DNA of 64,000 bases, taken from JACRAV01 sp964571235 (lineage in GTDB: Bacteria; Zixibacteria; MSB-5A5; GN15; FEB-12). The notes under the pieces are model-generated. The model saw only the letters and a list, made by a program, of their open reading frames with translations, searched no databases and was not told where the DNA came from. The stretch spans positions 1-64,000 of the forward strand of contig CAZNAI010000010.1 in the NCBI GenBank assembly GCA_964571235.1. Direction: 5' to 3'. Within the stretch, counting starts at the first letter, position 1. Each line of letters opens with the position of its first letter. Made by a program: the position numbers and the translations under genes. Below are positions 17,399 through 25,553 of the stretch, in pieces.

Positions 17399-17836
17399 AT
17401 GTTGGTAAGCGATATCCTATCCGCCAAGTCGCGGCCGCTTGTCACTGCAACCGTAGAGATGACTATACCCGAGGCGATGCGGCTACTGTTGACCCACAAG
17501 ATCAGTTGCCTACCGGTATTGTCGCAGGCAAAACTGGTCGGCATTGTCAGCGACAAAGACATATTTGCGCTGGTTCATCGCGAACCGGATACCTTTCGCG
17601 AGCGGAAAGTCTGGGATATTATGACAGAGAATGTCATGACCGCACTGCCAGATGACGAAATTTACCAGGTAGCGGCGATCATGACCCGCCACCGGTTTCG
17701 GCATATGCCGATTGTTGAAAACGACAACGTTATCGGGCTGGTTTCAATTGGAGATATTGTCAAAGCCCAGCTCGACAGCATGTCGGACGAGAACAATTAT
17801 CTGCGCAAGTATATCAGCGGGGAATATCCAGGTTAA
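17399..17836 (+). CDS. CBS-domain pair protein
   Basis: The 145-residue protein is a Bateman module: one CBS domain at about 5-62 (SDILSAKSRPL, then LPVLSQAKLVGIVSDKDIF) and a second at about 75-133 (IMTENVMTALPDDEI, then MPIVENDNVIGLVSIGDIV). Such modules bind adenosine nucleotides or other ligands and regulate partner proteins. It has no effector domain. It lies on the plus strand between uppS-side genes and the translation operon, interrupting the frr-uppS-cdsA order common in bacteria. A GGAGAG site precedes its ATG. Confidence 0.92.
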   Translation: MLVSDILSAKSRPLVTATVEMTIPEAMRLLLTHKISCLPVLSQAKLVGIVSDKDIFALVHREPDTFRERKVWDIMTENVMTALPDDEIYQVAAIMTRHRFRHMPIVENDNVIGLVSIGDIVKAQLDSMSDENNYLRKYISGEYPG

Positions 17837-17864
17837 AAAAAATCCGGCAGAGGCCGGATTTTCT
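17835..17864. terminator. Bidirectional terminator between CBS gene and frr
   Basis: An AATCCGGC-AGAG-GCCGGATT hairpin has A-runs on the left and T-runs on the right, ending both convergent genes. Confidence 0.9.
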
Positions 17865-17884
17865 ATCAGACGATTGGGCTACTT

Positions 17885-18460
17885 TCAGACCTGCAGGACT
17901 TCGTGCTCTTTCTGCGTGACCAATTGATCGATCTGGTGAATGTACTGGTCGGTTATCTTTTGAATTTTCTCAAGCGCTTGCTTCTCTTCGTCTTCGGTCA
18001 CCTTGTGATCTTTGAGCAGTTTCTTGGAATGGTCGTTGGCGTCACGGCGAACATTTCGGATCGCCACACGGCCCTCTTCGGCGACGTGCTTACAGTGCTT
18101 GACGAGTTCTTTGCGGCGTTCTTCGTTAAGTTGGGGGACAACGATGCGAATCATTGCGCCGTCGACATTCGGATTAAATCCCAGGTCGGCCTTTTGAATG
18201 GCCTTGACGATATTTCCCGAGATCGTCTTATCAAACGGGGTCAAGACCAGAAGGCGCGGTTCGGGGGCGCTGACGGTTGCCACCTGATTCAGCGGCATGA
18301 CGGTGCCGTAGGCTTCGACCCGCACAGTGTCCAACAGATGGGCCGAGGCCTTGCCGGTGCGGACAGCGTGCAGTTCGCGAATCACCGACTCGACCGTTTT
18401 GTGCATTTTGTCTTCAGCATCTTTGTGCAGATGCGCAAGTTTGTCGTTTCCCTCACTCAT
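17885..18460 (-). CDS. frr: Ribosome recycling factor
   Basis: The 191-residue protein has the RRF pattern: ESVIRELHAVRTGKASAHLLD near residue 30, RIVVPQLNEERRKELVKHCK near 110 and a basic helical tail. RRF works with EF-G to split post-termination ribosomes. It is the last gene of the rplM-to-frr operon, with a GGAG ribosome site and a terminator just downstream. Confidence 0.97.
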   Translation of the reverse strand: MSEGNDKLAHLHKDAEDKMHKTVESVIRELHAVRTGKASAHLLDTVRVEAYGTVMPLNQVATVSAPEPRLLVLTPFDKTISGNIVKAIQKADLGFNPNVDGAMIRIVVPQLNEERRKELVKHCKHVAEEGRVAIRNVRRDANDHSKKLLKDHKVTEDEEKQALEKIQKITDQYIHQIDQLVTQKEHEVLQV

Positions 18461-18479
18461 ACGATTCTCCTTGGTGAAG

Positions 18480-19205
18480 TTACGAAATCAACGTGCCGAT
18501 ATCTTCGCCCAGTACTACCCGGCGGAGATTTCCTTCCCGGTTGACGTCGATCACGCGGACCGGGATATGATTTTCTTTCAGCAGTGAAATGGCAGTGGAA
18601 TCCATTACTTTCAGTTCTTTGGTCAATACGTCCATGTATGACAATCTGGTGAATTTTGTTGCCTTGGGGTCCTTTTTTGGATCAGCCGAATAGACACCGT
18701 CGACATTGGTCGCCTTGATCATTAGGTTCGCTCCGATTTCCATCGCACGAAGCGAGGCGGCGGTATCGGTGGTGAAATACGGATTGCCGGTACCGGCGGC
18801 CAGAATGACAAGTCGCCGTTTTTCCATATGGCGAATGGCGCGGCGCCGGATATACGGTTCGGCAAACGCCTCGATTTTCACGGCCGACATTACGCGCGTG
18901 TAAATGCCCATTTGCTCGAGGGTATCCATCATCGCGAGCGAATTCATGACGGTAGCCAGCATCCCCATGTTGTCTGCCGTGACCCGGTCCATCCCCCGCT
19001 CCGCGGCATTCATACCGCGAAAGATATTGCCGCCGCCGACAACCACCGCGGTTTCGACACCAAGCTTGTATACGTCGCTTATCTGCGTGCAAAGGGAATT
19101 AACGGTTGGCGTATGAATACCAAATTGTCCGGGACCCATGAGGGCTTCCCCGGACAATTTGAGCAGAATCCGTTTGAAGACTGGTGCAGGTTGGTCCGAT
19201 GGCAT
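18480..19205 (-). CDS. pyrH: UMP kinase
   Basis: The 241-residue kinase phosphorylates UMP to UDP for RNA, DNA and sugar-nucleotide supply. It shows RILLKLSGEALMG near the start, VVVGGGNIFRG, NSLAMMDTLEQMG and VMSAVKIEAFAEPY. The start at 19205 was taken because the earlier ATG would overlap tsf by 50 bases; this start lies 7 bases past the tsf stop. The rpsB-tsf-pyrH-frr order is standard. Confidence 0.96.
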   Translation of the reverse strand: MPSDQPAPVFKRILLKLSGEALMGPGQFGIHTPTVNSLCTQISDVYKLGVETAVVVGGGNIFRGMNAAERGMDRVTADNMGMLATVMNSLAMMDTLEQMGIYTRVMSAVKIEAFAEPYIRRRAIRHMEKRRLVILAAGTGNPYFTTDTAASLRAMEIGANLMIKATNVDGVYSADPKKDPKATKFTRLSYMDVLTKELKVMDSTAISLLKENHIPVRVIDVNREGNLRRVVLGEDIGTLIS

Positions 19206-19212
19206 AATTGGC

Positions 19213-20073
19213 TTACTCACCAAGGCGGAATCGAATAAACCTGCGGACCTGGATGTCATCACCCATGGCGGCCGCTTTTTCCTTGATGATGTCCTTCACC
19301 ATTTTATCGTTGTCCTTTACGAACGGCTGTTCCAAAAGTACGACTTCAGAATAAAACTTTTCCATGCGGCCGTCAACGATCTTGTCGATCACCGCGGCCG
19401 GCTTCTTTTCATTTTCGGTCTGATGGCGGAGAATTTCGCGCTCTTTTGCGACGAATGACGGATCGAGTTGTTCGCGATTGACCGCCGTCGGATTAGTCGC
19501 GGCGATCTGCATGGCGATATCCCGGGCAAAAGCTCGGAACGAATCGGCGTTTGACGCGGCCTTCGCAGAACCGATCTCGACCATGACACCCAGCTTGTCG
19601 CCGGGGTGAATGTAGTTAGTCACGAAACCGTCGGTGTTAATCTTGGCAAACCGCTTGATCTGCATGTTTTCACCGGTCGAAGCAATAGTCTCGGTGACAT
19701 AATCCGAAACTGACTTGCCGCTGGCCATCGGCTCTGCCAACAGTCCCGCGACATCGGAGGCCTTGGAGCCTGCAACATGGTTGGCCACATTGGCGACAAA
19801 ATCACGAAACTTGTCGGTACGAGCTACAAAGTCGGTCTCGCAGTTGATTTCGACCATGACACCCAGCTTATCGCCGGAGATCTGAGAGACGATCAGCCCC
19901 TCGGATGTTGTGCGTCCTTCTTTGGAGGCCGCTTTGGCAATTCCCTTTTCGCGGAGAATTTCCACCGCCCGGTCGTATTTGCCGGCGGCTTCCGCCAGCG
20001 CCTTTTTGCAGTCCATCATCCCCGCGCCGGTTTTTTCGCGGAGTTCTTTGACCATTTGTGCTGATATTTCCAT
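19213..20073 (-). CDS. tsf: Elongation factor Ts
   Basis: The 286-residue protein exchanges GDP for GTP on EF-Tu. The N-terminal UBA-like motif LREKTGAGMMDCKKALAEA and the core motifs NCETDFVARTDKF and the repeat IHPGDKLGVMVEI are present. Its partner EF-Tu is encoded at the left edge of the window. A GGAAA ribosome site precedes the ATG. Confidence 0.97.
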   Translation of the reverse strand: MEISAQMVKELREKTGAGMMDCKKALAEAAGKYDRAVEILREKGIAKAASKEGRTTSEGLIVSQISGDKLGVMVEINCETDFVARTDKFRDFVANVANHVAGSKASDVAGLLAEPMASGKSVSDYVTETIASTGENMQIKRFAKINTDGFVTNYIHPGDKLGVMVEIGSAKAASNADSFRAFARDIAMQIAATNPTAVNREQLDPSFVAKEREILRHQTENEKKPAAVIDKIVDGRMEKFYSEVVLLEQPFVKDNDKMVKDIIKEKAAAMGDDIQVRRFIRFRLGE

Positions 20074-20078
20074 CGAAA

Positions 20079-20858
20079 CTATTTCCTTTGTGCTTTCTCG
20101 TCATCGCCTGAGGTGTAGGTGCTCAGCGGCATGGTGCGCTCGGCTTCCTGCGCCTTTTCCATCGCTTCAGTCGAGACCTGCTGACGGGCCTCGATGGCCG
20201 AGTCGACCAGTTCGCGCAGGAGAATTCGGATCGACTTGATAGCATCGTCATTGGCCGCGATCGGAAAATCGATCGGGTCGGGATCGGCGTTAGTATCCAA
20301 AATAGCGATGATCGGTATTTTCAGTTTGGAGGCCTCTGCCACAGCGATCTTCTCTTTTTTCGCGTCTACCACAATCACGAGTCCCGGCAGGTAATTCATT
20401 TCTTTGATACCGGCCAGTACCTCAGTCAGCTTTTCAGCCTCTTTGTCGAAGATGGAGCGTTCTTTTTTGGTGAACTTCTCCATCGTGCCGTCCTGGCGCA
20501 TCCGCTCGATATCTTTGAGCTTCTTGATCGAATTTTTGATCGTGTTGAAATTGGTCAGCATGCCGCCCAGCCAACGCTCGGTGACATAGAAACCGTTGCA
20601 ACGCGGAGCTTCTTCCATGATGACTTCGCGGGCCTGCTTTTTGGTGCCAACGAACAGCACCGACTTACCGCCACCGACAACTTCGCGCACTTTCTTCTTC
20701 GCCTGATCGAGCGCATTGATCGTCTTTTGCAGATCGATGATGTAGATTCCGTTGCGGGCGGCGAAAATGAACGGTTTCATTTTCGGATTCCAGCGGCGGG
20801 TCTGGTGGCCAAAATGGACACCGGCCTCGAGAAATTCCTTGATACGGGGTGTGAGCAT
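20079..20858 (-). CDS. rpsB: 30S ribosomal protein uS2
   Basis: The roughly 259-residue protein has KEFLEAGVHFGHQTRRWNPKM at the start, then the GGMLTNFNTIKNSI and NPDPIDFPI-like (NADPDPIDFPIAANDD) blocks of uS2. The start at 20858 was chosen because of the AAGGACAGG site and because uS2 proteins begin at this point; a longer start lacks family support. It precedes tsf by 5 bases. Confidence 0.97.
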   Translation of the reverse strand: MLTPRIKEFLEAGVHFGHQTRRWNPKMKPFIFAARNGIYIIDLQKTINALDQAKKKVREVVGGGKSVLFVGTKKQAREVIMEEAPRCNGFYVTERWLGGMLTNFNTIKNSIKKLKDIERMRQDGTMEKFTKKERSIFDKEAEKLTEVLAGIKEMNYLPGLVIVVDAKKEKIAVAEASKLKIPIIAILDTNADPDPIDFPIAANDDAIKSIRILLRELVDSAIEARQQVSTEAMEKAQEAERTMPLSTYTSGDDEKAQRK

Positions 20859-20987
20859 ACCTGTCCTTCTGTGATCGGTTGTTCTTCGTCCCGACGTCAA
20901 CCCCGGAGTGAGCCCGAAGTATTTGGGACCGATGCCAGGTCGGTCGGGATTGCCAGTATCCCGCCTATTCGGCGGGACCGTTATTTT

Positions 20988-21383
20988 TTAGCGCTTCGAA
21001 TACTGGAAGCGTTTACGTGCTTTCGGTCGGCCGTATTTTTTGCGTTCGACGGCACGAGGGTCGCGGGTCATCAGACCCTGTCGACGGAGAACCATTCGCA
21101 GTTCCGGATTAAACAGCACAAGTGCACGGCTGATCGCGAGCGAAATAGCGCCCGCTTGTCCGGCGACGCCGCCGCCATTGCAGTGGCAGACGACATCAAA
21201 GCGACCGGCCAAATCGGCGACATTGAGCGGCCGCTTGGCGGTTTCGACCAGCGTATCTCGACAAAGAAATTCGCTGATCGGTTTTTCGTTTACTGTAATG
21301 GTTCCTTTGCCCGGGCGAATCTCGGCGCGCGCCACGGCTTCTTTCCGACGGCCGGAGGCCGCATACATTGCTACTTCTGTCAT
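20988..21383 (-). CDS. rpsI: 30S ribosomal protein uS9
   Basis: The 131-residue protein shows YAASGRRKEAVARAEIRPGKG, CNGGGVAGQAGAISLAISRAL and the basic tail RPKARKRFQYSKR, whose last residues reach the P-site tRNA. It follows rplM by 16 bases, the usual L13-S9 pair. The roughly 130-base gap to rpsB holds no other gene. Confidence 0.97.
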   Translation of the reverse strand: MTEVAMYAASGRRKEAVARAEIRPGKGTITVNEKPISEFLCRDTLVETAKRPLNVADLAGRFDVVCHCNGGGVAGQAGAISLAISRALVLFNPELRMVLRRQGLMTRDPRAVERKKYGRPKARKRFQYSKR

Positions 21384-21399
21384 ATTCCTCTATCGAACG

Positions 21400-21831
21400 T
21401 TAACCAACATTCACCGGTTCGGGCTTCTGCGCGGTATGCGGGTGAACCGCGCCGGGATAAATCAATAGCTTTTTCAATTGCTTGCGACCCAGCCGGGTCT
21501 TGGGCATCATTTTCTGGACAGCGTGTTGAAAAACAAGTTCCGGCTTGCGATCCATCTGTTTTCCAAGGCTGATACGAGTCAAGCCGCCCGGGTACCCCGA
21601 GTAACGGGAATAAAACAGATTCTCTCGCTTGTTACCAGTTACCCGAATCTTTGCGGCGTTTACAACCACCACAAAGTCGCCCATATCTAGATGGGGGGTA
21701 AACACGGGTTTATTTTTGCCGCGAAGGATGTCCGCAACTTTGACTGCGACGCGTCCGAGCGTCTTTCCCTCAAGGTCCACAAGTACCCACTTACGGGCGG
21801 ACAGATCGGGCTTAGGAATAAGTGTCTTCAT
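21400..21831 (-). CDS. rplM: 50S ribosomal protein uL13
   Basis: The 143-residue protein has KWVLVDLEGKTLGRVA at the start, GDFVVVVNAAKIRVTG in the middle and the KMMPKTRLGRKQLKKLLIYPG block at the end, all typical of uL13. It is first in the ribosomal operon, about 50 bases downstream of a strong promoter. Confidence 0.97.
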   Translation of the reverse strand: MKTLIPKPDLSARKWVLVDLEGKTLGRVAVKVADILRGKNKPVFTPHLDMGDFVVVVNAAKIRVTGNKRENLFYSRYSGYPGGLTRISLGKQMDRKPELVFQHAVQKMMPKTRLGRKQLKKLLIYPGAVHPHTAQKPEPVNVG

Positions 21832-21878
21832 CAGTTTAATTCCAAATCATTCAATCAGTTTTCCCGAAAAAGCCTACA

Positions 21879-21906
21879 AATATATGGGTCGGCCGCCCAT
21901 TGTCAA
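21879..21906 (-). promoter_or_regulatory. Promoter of the rplM-rpsI-rpsB-tsf-pyrH-frr operon
   Basis: On the minus strand, TTGACA, a 16-base spacer and TATATT lie about 45 bases upstream of rplM. It closely matches the tuf promoter geometry at 303-330. Confidence 0.8.
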
Positions 21907-22025
21907 GGGGGACCGACCGTGAAATTCCAGAACTTTTAGCCAACTGCCAAACTATAAGGGGCGGGGCTGCTCGCCAGCAAGCCATTGCTTGACAGCAACT
22001 TACGTAGTCCAGCCGTCTTCGGCGG

Positions 22026-22466
22026 CTACTTCAGCGCCGACAAGACCTCTTGATTGGTCAGCATGGTGGGTGGGGTCTCCATCACTTTCTTGTAAACCAC
22101 TTTCCCCTGACCATCGACGACAAAGTATGCCCGGTCGGAGAATCCCTCGGGGCGCAAAGTACCGTAGGTTTTGCAAACCTCTTTCGAGAAATCGCTGAGG
22201 AGTGGGTAAGTGACTTTCAGGTGCTCGGCAAAGGCCTTATTGGCGAAGTGCGAGTCGACCGAGATACCGAGCACACTGGCGCCGGTGGCGGTGAACTGTG
22301 AATAGTCGTCGCGGAAACAGGTCAATTCTTCAGTACAGGGCGGTGAAAACGCAAACGGGTAAAAAGCCAAGAGAACTTTCTTGCCTTTGAACCCAGCCAG
22401 ACTAACCATGTTGCCGCTCTGGTCTTTCAGTTCAAAGTTTGGTGCGGTGTCGCCAACATTTACCAT
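22026..22466 (-). CDS. Peroxiredoxin (AhpC/TSA, BCP/AhpE type)
   Basis: The 146-residue thioredoxin-fold protein reduces peroxides. The active site PFAFSPPC places the peroxidatic Cys at residue 44, with Ser41 at the Thr/Ser position of the P-x3-T/S-x2-C motif; Cys50 could resolve. Motifs VLGISVDSHFANKAFAEH follow. Length and motif fit the one-domain BCP/AhpE branch. It stands alone upstream of rplM on the same strand. Confidence 0.93.
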   Translation of the reverse strand: MVNVGDTAPNFELKDQSGNMVSLAGFKGKKVLLAFYPFAFSPPCTEELTCFRDDYSQFTATGASVLGISVDSHFANKAFAEHLKVTYPLLSDFSKEVCKTYGTLRPEGFSDRAYFVVDGQGKVVYKKVMETPPTMLTNQEVLSALK

Positions 22467-22802
22467 TTCGGAACTCCGTTTCTATAGCAATCACGTGAAT
22501 GTTTACTCAATTCTCAGGAAGGGTCTCCCCTCGCCGACGCCGAATATAACTGATGAAGTTAACACGCGGTTCCGAAAATTTGAATGCCGAGTGCAAAATC
22601 TGCATCACGTAGGGCGGGTTCGTCTTTGAACCCGTCGCCTCTCGGACTATACGGTGAAGACGGCGGCTCCAAAGACGGAGCCGCCCTACAAGAGATTATC
22701 GGATCGTCCTCGTTCGTCAATCCCGTCTTCGATGTGAACATGGAGAATCAAGGAGGAAGTCACCCGCGAAGACGCGAGTGACCTACGTAGGAATGGTGCT
22801 CT
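22467..22802. other. Gap with repeats, no gene seen
   Basis: The 336 bases between the peroxiredoxin and the SprT-like gene contain a family-C repeat (22609-22689) and a small GTCAC..GTGAC palindrome near 22757-22783. I see no open gene and no clear promoter. Confidence 0.6.
22609..22689. repeat. Dispersed palindromic repeat, family C, copy 2
   Basis: It begins GTAGGGCGGGTTCG and ends GCCGCCCTAC, with inner inverted repeats (GGTTCGTCTTTGAACC; GGCGGCTCC..GGAGCCGCC). Confidence 0.8.
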
Positions 22803-23432
22803 CTACGCCTTCTTCAAGCGGAGTTTGAACCGATCATTGAACTTGCCGCGGGAGCATTTGCCGCAGGAGGCCATGCGAATCCGTTTTTGACGGGGGTACT
22901 CTACCCCGCACGATCCGCACACATACGTGAACTTGGCTGGACGACGTAATGAAGGATGCGCCTGTGCGCGCAGTGATGCACCGATTCGTTTGGCTTCGCG
23001 CTTGAAATCAGCATCGTGATTTAAGTGAATGATGTGGATCATCTCGTGCTTGACGGTGTCGTCAAGTTCGTGGGGAAAGATATCGTGATACTTGCGGCTG
23101 ATGCGGATAGTCCGCTCTGATGGTGTATACGACCCGGCCGACATCAGGCGGGTTGACCAGATCAGGCGGACCCGCGGTAAGCGGCCGTCGAAGTACATCC
23201 AGTTGTACCGCTCAAATAACTCAAAGAGCGCGGGGTCACTTTGTCGTTCGGCTTTTGAGACCGACAAGCTGATCGCGCCGGGGTCGGGGCGGCGTTTGGC
23301 ATGTTCGCGGATTTTGGTATAGAGGGTCGCCGGCGCGGGGCGGGTGATTATCTCGGGATGAAACAAATCGAGATTCAATGCGCCGAGCGCTTTGGCGATC
23401 CGGCGACGGGTATTGGCAAGTGCTTTTTTCAT
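22803..23432 (-). CDS. SprT-like zinc metallopeptidase-fold protein
   Basis: The roughly 209-residue protein has the SprT/Wss1-like HExxH motif at 129-133 (HEMIH, followed by IIHLNHDADFK) and a C-terminal zinc ribbon (CGSC and CGKC). SprT-fold proteins include DNA-protein crosslink proteases; activity here is not shown. The N-terminus is basic and could contact DNA. The start is set at ATG 23432; a TTG 33 bases upstream is possible, and neither has a clear ribosome site. Confidence 0.85.
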   Translation of the reverse strand: MKKALANTRRRIAKALGALNLDLFHPEIITRPAPATLYTKIREHAKRRPDPGAISLSVSKAERQSDPALFELFERYNWMYFDGRLPRVRLIWSTRLMSAGSYTPSERTIRISRKYHDIFPHELDDTVKHEMIHIIHLNHDADFKREAKRIGASLRAQAHPSLRRPAKFTYVCGSCGVEYPRQKRIRMASCGKCSRGKFNDRFKLRLKKA

Positions 23433-23578
23433 TTTGGTCTGTGTAGGTAGATTATCGGCAGACAAAGAGCAAGACTAAAATTGGGGTGCCAGGGGGGCAA
23501 ATGCAAAAGAGACACACCGTGGAGCGGTGCGCTACCAGATTTAACAATTTGAAGTGTGGCGTAGTCGAAAATCGAAGT

Positions 23579-25381
23579 TCACTTTAGCAGGAGCATTTTG
23601 CGAGTCGCAGATTGGCCGTCACTTTCCAACTCGTACATGTAGACGCCTGATGCCAGATCGGTCAGGTCTAGCGAGAGACTGACTTCGCGGGTTTTTTCGG
23701 CGTGCCCTTCACGCGTCACGACAGTTTGCCCCGCGATATTAAATACTGTCAAGATATAGTCACCGCCATTTGGCAACGTGAATGAAATGGTCGTGGCATT
23801 GTTAAACGGGTTGGGGTAATTCTGTTCCAGTACGAAAGTTCGGGGAAGTTGGAGCTCTGCCATGACTGGTGAACCATCAAAATCGACAAGCTCTGCGGCG
23901 ACAATCTCGGCGTTGTCAGATCGCAACAACTCCCCGGAAAAGCCCGATCCGCTGTACTCACCATCAAGTGGAGGTGTCAGCAAGACGCGGGTGTTGGTAC
24001 CGTCGAATTGTGAGACCATTCGTATTTCAGGCTGAAGCGACTCAACAGAGACGTCGCCCTTGAGCGTAATCAGCGCGGCACCGAGCTCGGGAGAATTGCT
24101 TACTGAGATCGTGTGACCATCGGAATGCACAACTGCATATTGCAACACGACCGGCTTGGGGATCGGAGGTGTATCGCCGAGAACTACCCGCACGAGATAG
24201 ACCAGATCAGGGAGCGTGAGAGTCGCACCGTCGCCGTTAACATCCGATGCCGCCATCGATGCCGCTATGTGCGGCCCAAAGGCCGCGAGCCCGTTTATGA
24301 AGTATTCGGAGAACATGACCGCGTCGGCAATTTCATACGGGTAGCCGTTGACATTTATGTCGCCGCGCTGACCGATCGGATCTACACAGAGGATATCCAG
24401 GCCGCCGTTTTGTAACTCTAAATCCCGGGTTATCACAAGCGTGTCCGAATAATAGTCGCAATCGAATGGAGGTCCCACATAGCCGGGGAAACCGGCCTGC
24501 GGGTCCTCTATTGGGTACGAGTTCCCGTAATCGAGAATCCTGCTCGCCAAAGTTGTGTATGCGTGATCGTGCGTCCAAATCGCGTTGTCGCTACAACCGG
24601 TCCAGAAGAATCTGATCGGAATGAAAGCACAGTCATAATCCAGATCAATGGCGACCCGAACCCGCAAACTTGCGAGAGTTACAGGCATATGCGCGTTGAA
24701 TGAAGGCCAGCCACAAGACGGTTGCGGCGTGAGCGGGTTGGATTCGGCAAGTCCATACAGATGCACAAGCCCGGAGGGACAACCGGTACACGGTTCTTGT
24801 AAACGATAACTGAAGTACTCCCACCCGCAACTATCGTAAACAGACCCCGGTGTGGTTGACATGAATGAAAGGGCTGAGGGTTCAAGCGTGAGTAGGAGAT
24901 CAAATCCTCCCAATCCCCGGTATATATCGGCGCGAGTCAAGAATATTCGGATGTCAGCAGTACCACCAAGAGAAACGTTGTGAGCGACTTCGATAATGGC
25001 CTTGAACGATGTGCCTCCGCCGACCATCCAACAAACAGAGCACAGTGCAGTATCAGCTCCATCTGTTACTCCCACCGTGGCACATCTAACGCCATAATCG
25101 TACCAGTCACCGACGTAGGTTACAAGCCCTGATGTTTGATTTATTGAAATGTAGGGAGATTCGGAGGTAACCAGAAAATACGAGTAGGGTGAGCCATTGC
25201 CCCCACTCGCGACTACCTGATGGCGAGAAGTATCCCCCACTTTTACAAACGGCGCACCACCCGGGCAATTGATCATTATTTGTTCGGCGAATGCTGGTTG
25301 AGCTGGAACGAAAATCAAAAAGAGGACAGCAAGTATAAGCGAGTGAAGGAGAATGCTGTTTGCACAGGGACGATGTCGCAT
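23579..25381 (-). CDS. Large secreted protein with cohesin-like, dockerin-like and FlgD/Por-type sorting domains
   Basis: The 600-residue product has a signal peptide (cleavage near AFA-EQ). Residues about 115-300 look like a cohesin-type beta-sandwich (FKAIIEVAHNVSLGGTADI, then GLGGFDLLLTLEPSALSF). A dockerin-type pair of calcium-binding repeats follows (RGDINVNGYPYEIADAV, then ASDVNGDGATLTLPDLVYL). The C-terminus has the sorting-domain sequence LEQNYPNPFNNATTISFTLP and ends in YELESDGQSATRKMLLLK. Similar tails direct secretion in FCB bacteria. It is probably cell-surface or secreted. Its ligand is unknown. The start was placed at the first Met of the signal peptide. Confidence 0.85.
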   Translation of the reverse strand: MRHRPCANSILLHSLILAVLFLIFVPAQPAFAEQIMINCPGGAPFVKVGDTSRHQVVASGGNGSPYSYFLVTSESPYISINQTSGLVTYVGDWYDYGVRCATVGVTDGADTALCSVCWMVGGGTSFKAIIEVAHNVSLGGTADIRIFLTRADIYRGLGGFDLLLTLEPSALSFMSTTPGSVYDSCGWEYFSYRLQEPCTGCPSGLVHLYGLAESNPLTPQPSCGWPSFNAHMPVTLASLRVRVAIDLDYDCAFIPIRFFWTGCSDNAIWTHDHAYTTLASRILDYGNSYPIEDPQAGFPGYVGPPFDCDYYSDTLVITRDLELQNGGLDILCVDPIGQRGDINVNGYPYEIADAVMFSEYFINGLAAFGPHIAASMAASDVNGDGATLTLPDLVYLVRVVLGDTPPIPKPVVLQYAVVHSDGHTISVSNSPELGAALITLKGDVSVESLQPEIRMVSQFDGTNTRVLLTPPLDGEYSGSGFSGELLRSDNAEIVAAELVDFDGSPVMAELQLPRTFVLEQNYPNPFNNATTISFTLPNGGDYILTVFNIAGQTVVTREGHAEKTREVSLSLDLTDLASGVYMYELESDGQSATRKMLLLK

Positions 25382-25472
25382 GCGTACTGGACCTCCCGAT
25401 GTGAAGCCGCCAATCGACACTCAAATGTAGGCAACAAGGGCAAATGTGTCAATAAATATGTTCCCCACCAAC

Positions 25473-25542
25473 GGCTGTCAGGGCGGGAGCCCTGACAGCA
25501 CTTAGCGAAGTGTAAGCTTGCGTCAGGCGGGGACGCCTGACG
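25473..25542. repeat. Two adjacent palindromes upstream of the large secreted protein gene
   Basis: GGCTGTCAGGGC/GCCCTGACAGC at 25473-25499 is followed by GCGTCAGGCG/CGCCTGACGC at 25520-25542. Both share the CTGTCAGG / CGTCAGGC core, so they look like variants of one repeat unit. Confidence 0.75.
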
Positions 25543-25553
25543 CCACCGTTCGA

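Noticed and set aside
20727..21572. Plus-strand frame across rpsB, rpsI and rplM
   Set aside because: It runs antisense to three secure ribosomal genes and shows no domain.
23452..23475. TTATCGGC upstream of the SprT-like gene as a sigma-28 promoter
   Set aside because: After 15 bases the required TTTA is absent (CTAA instead).
25473..25542. CRISPR array
   Set aside because: There are only two palindromes, without regular spacers or repeated direct units.
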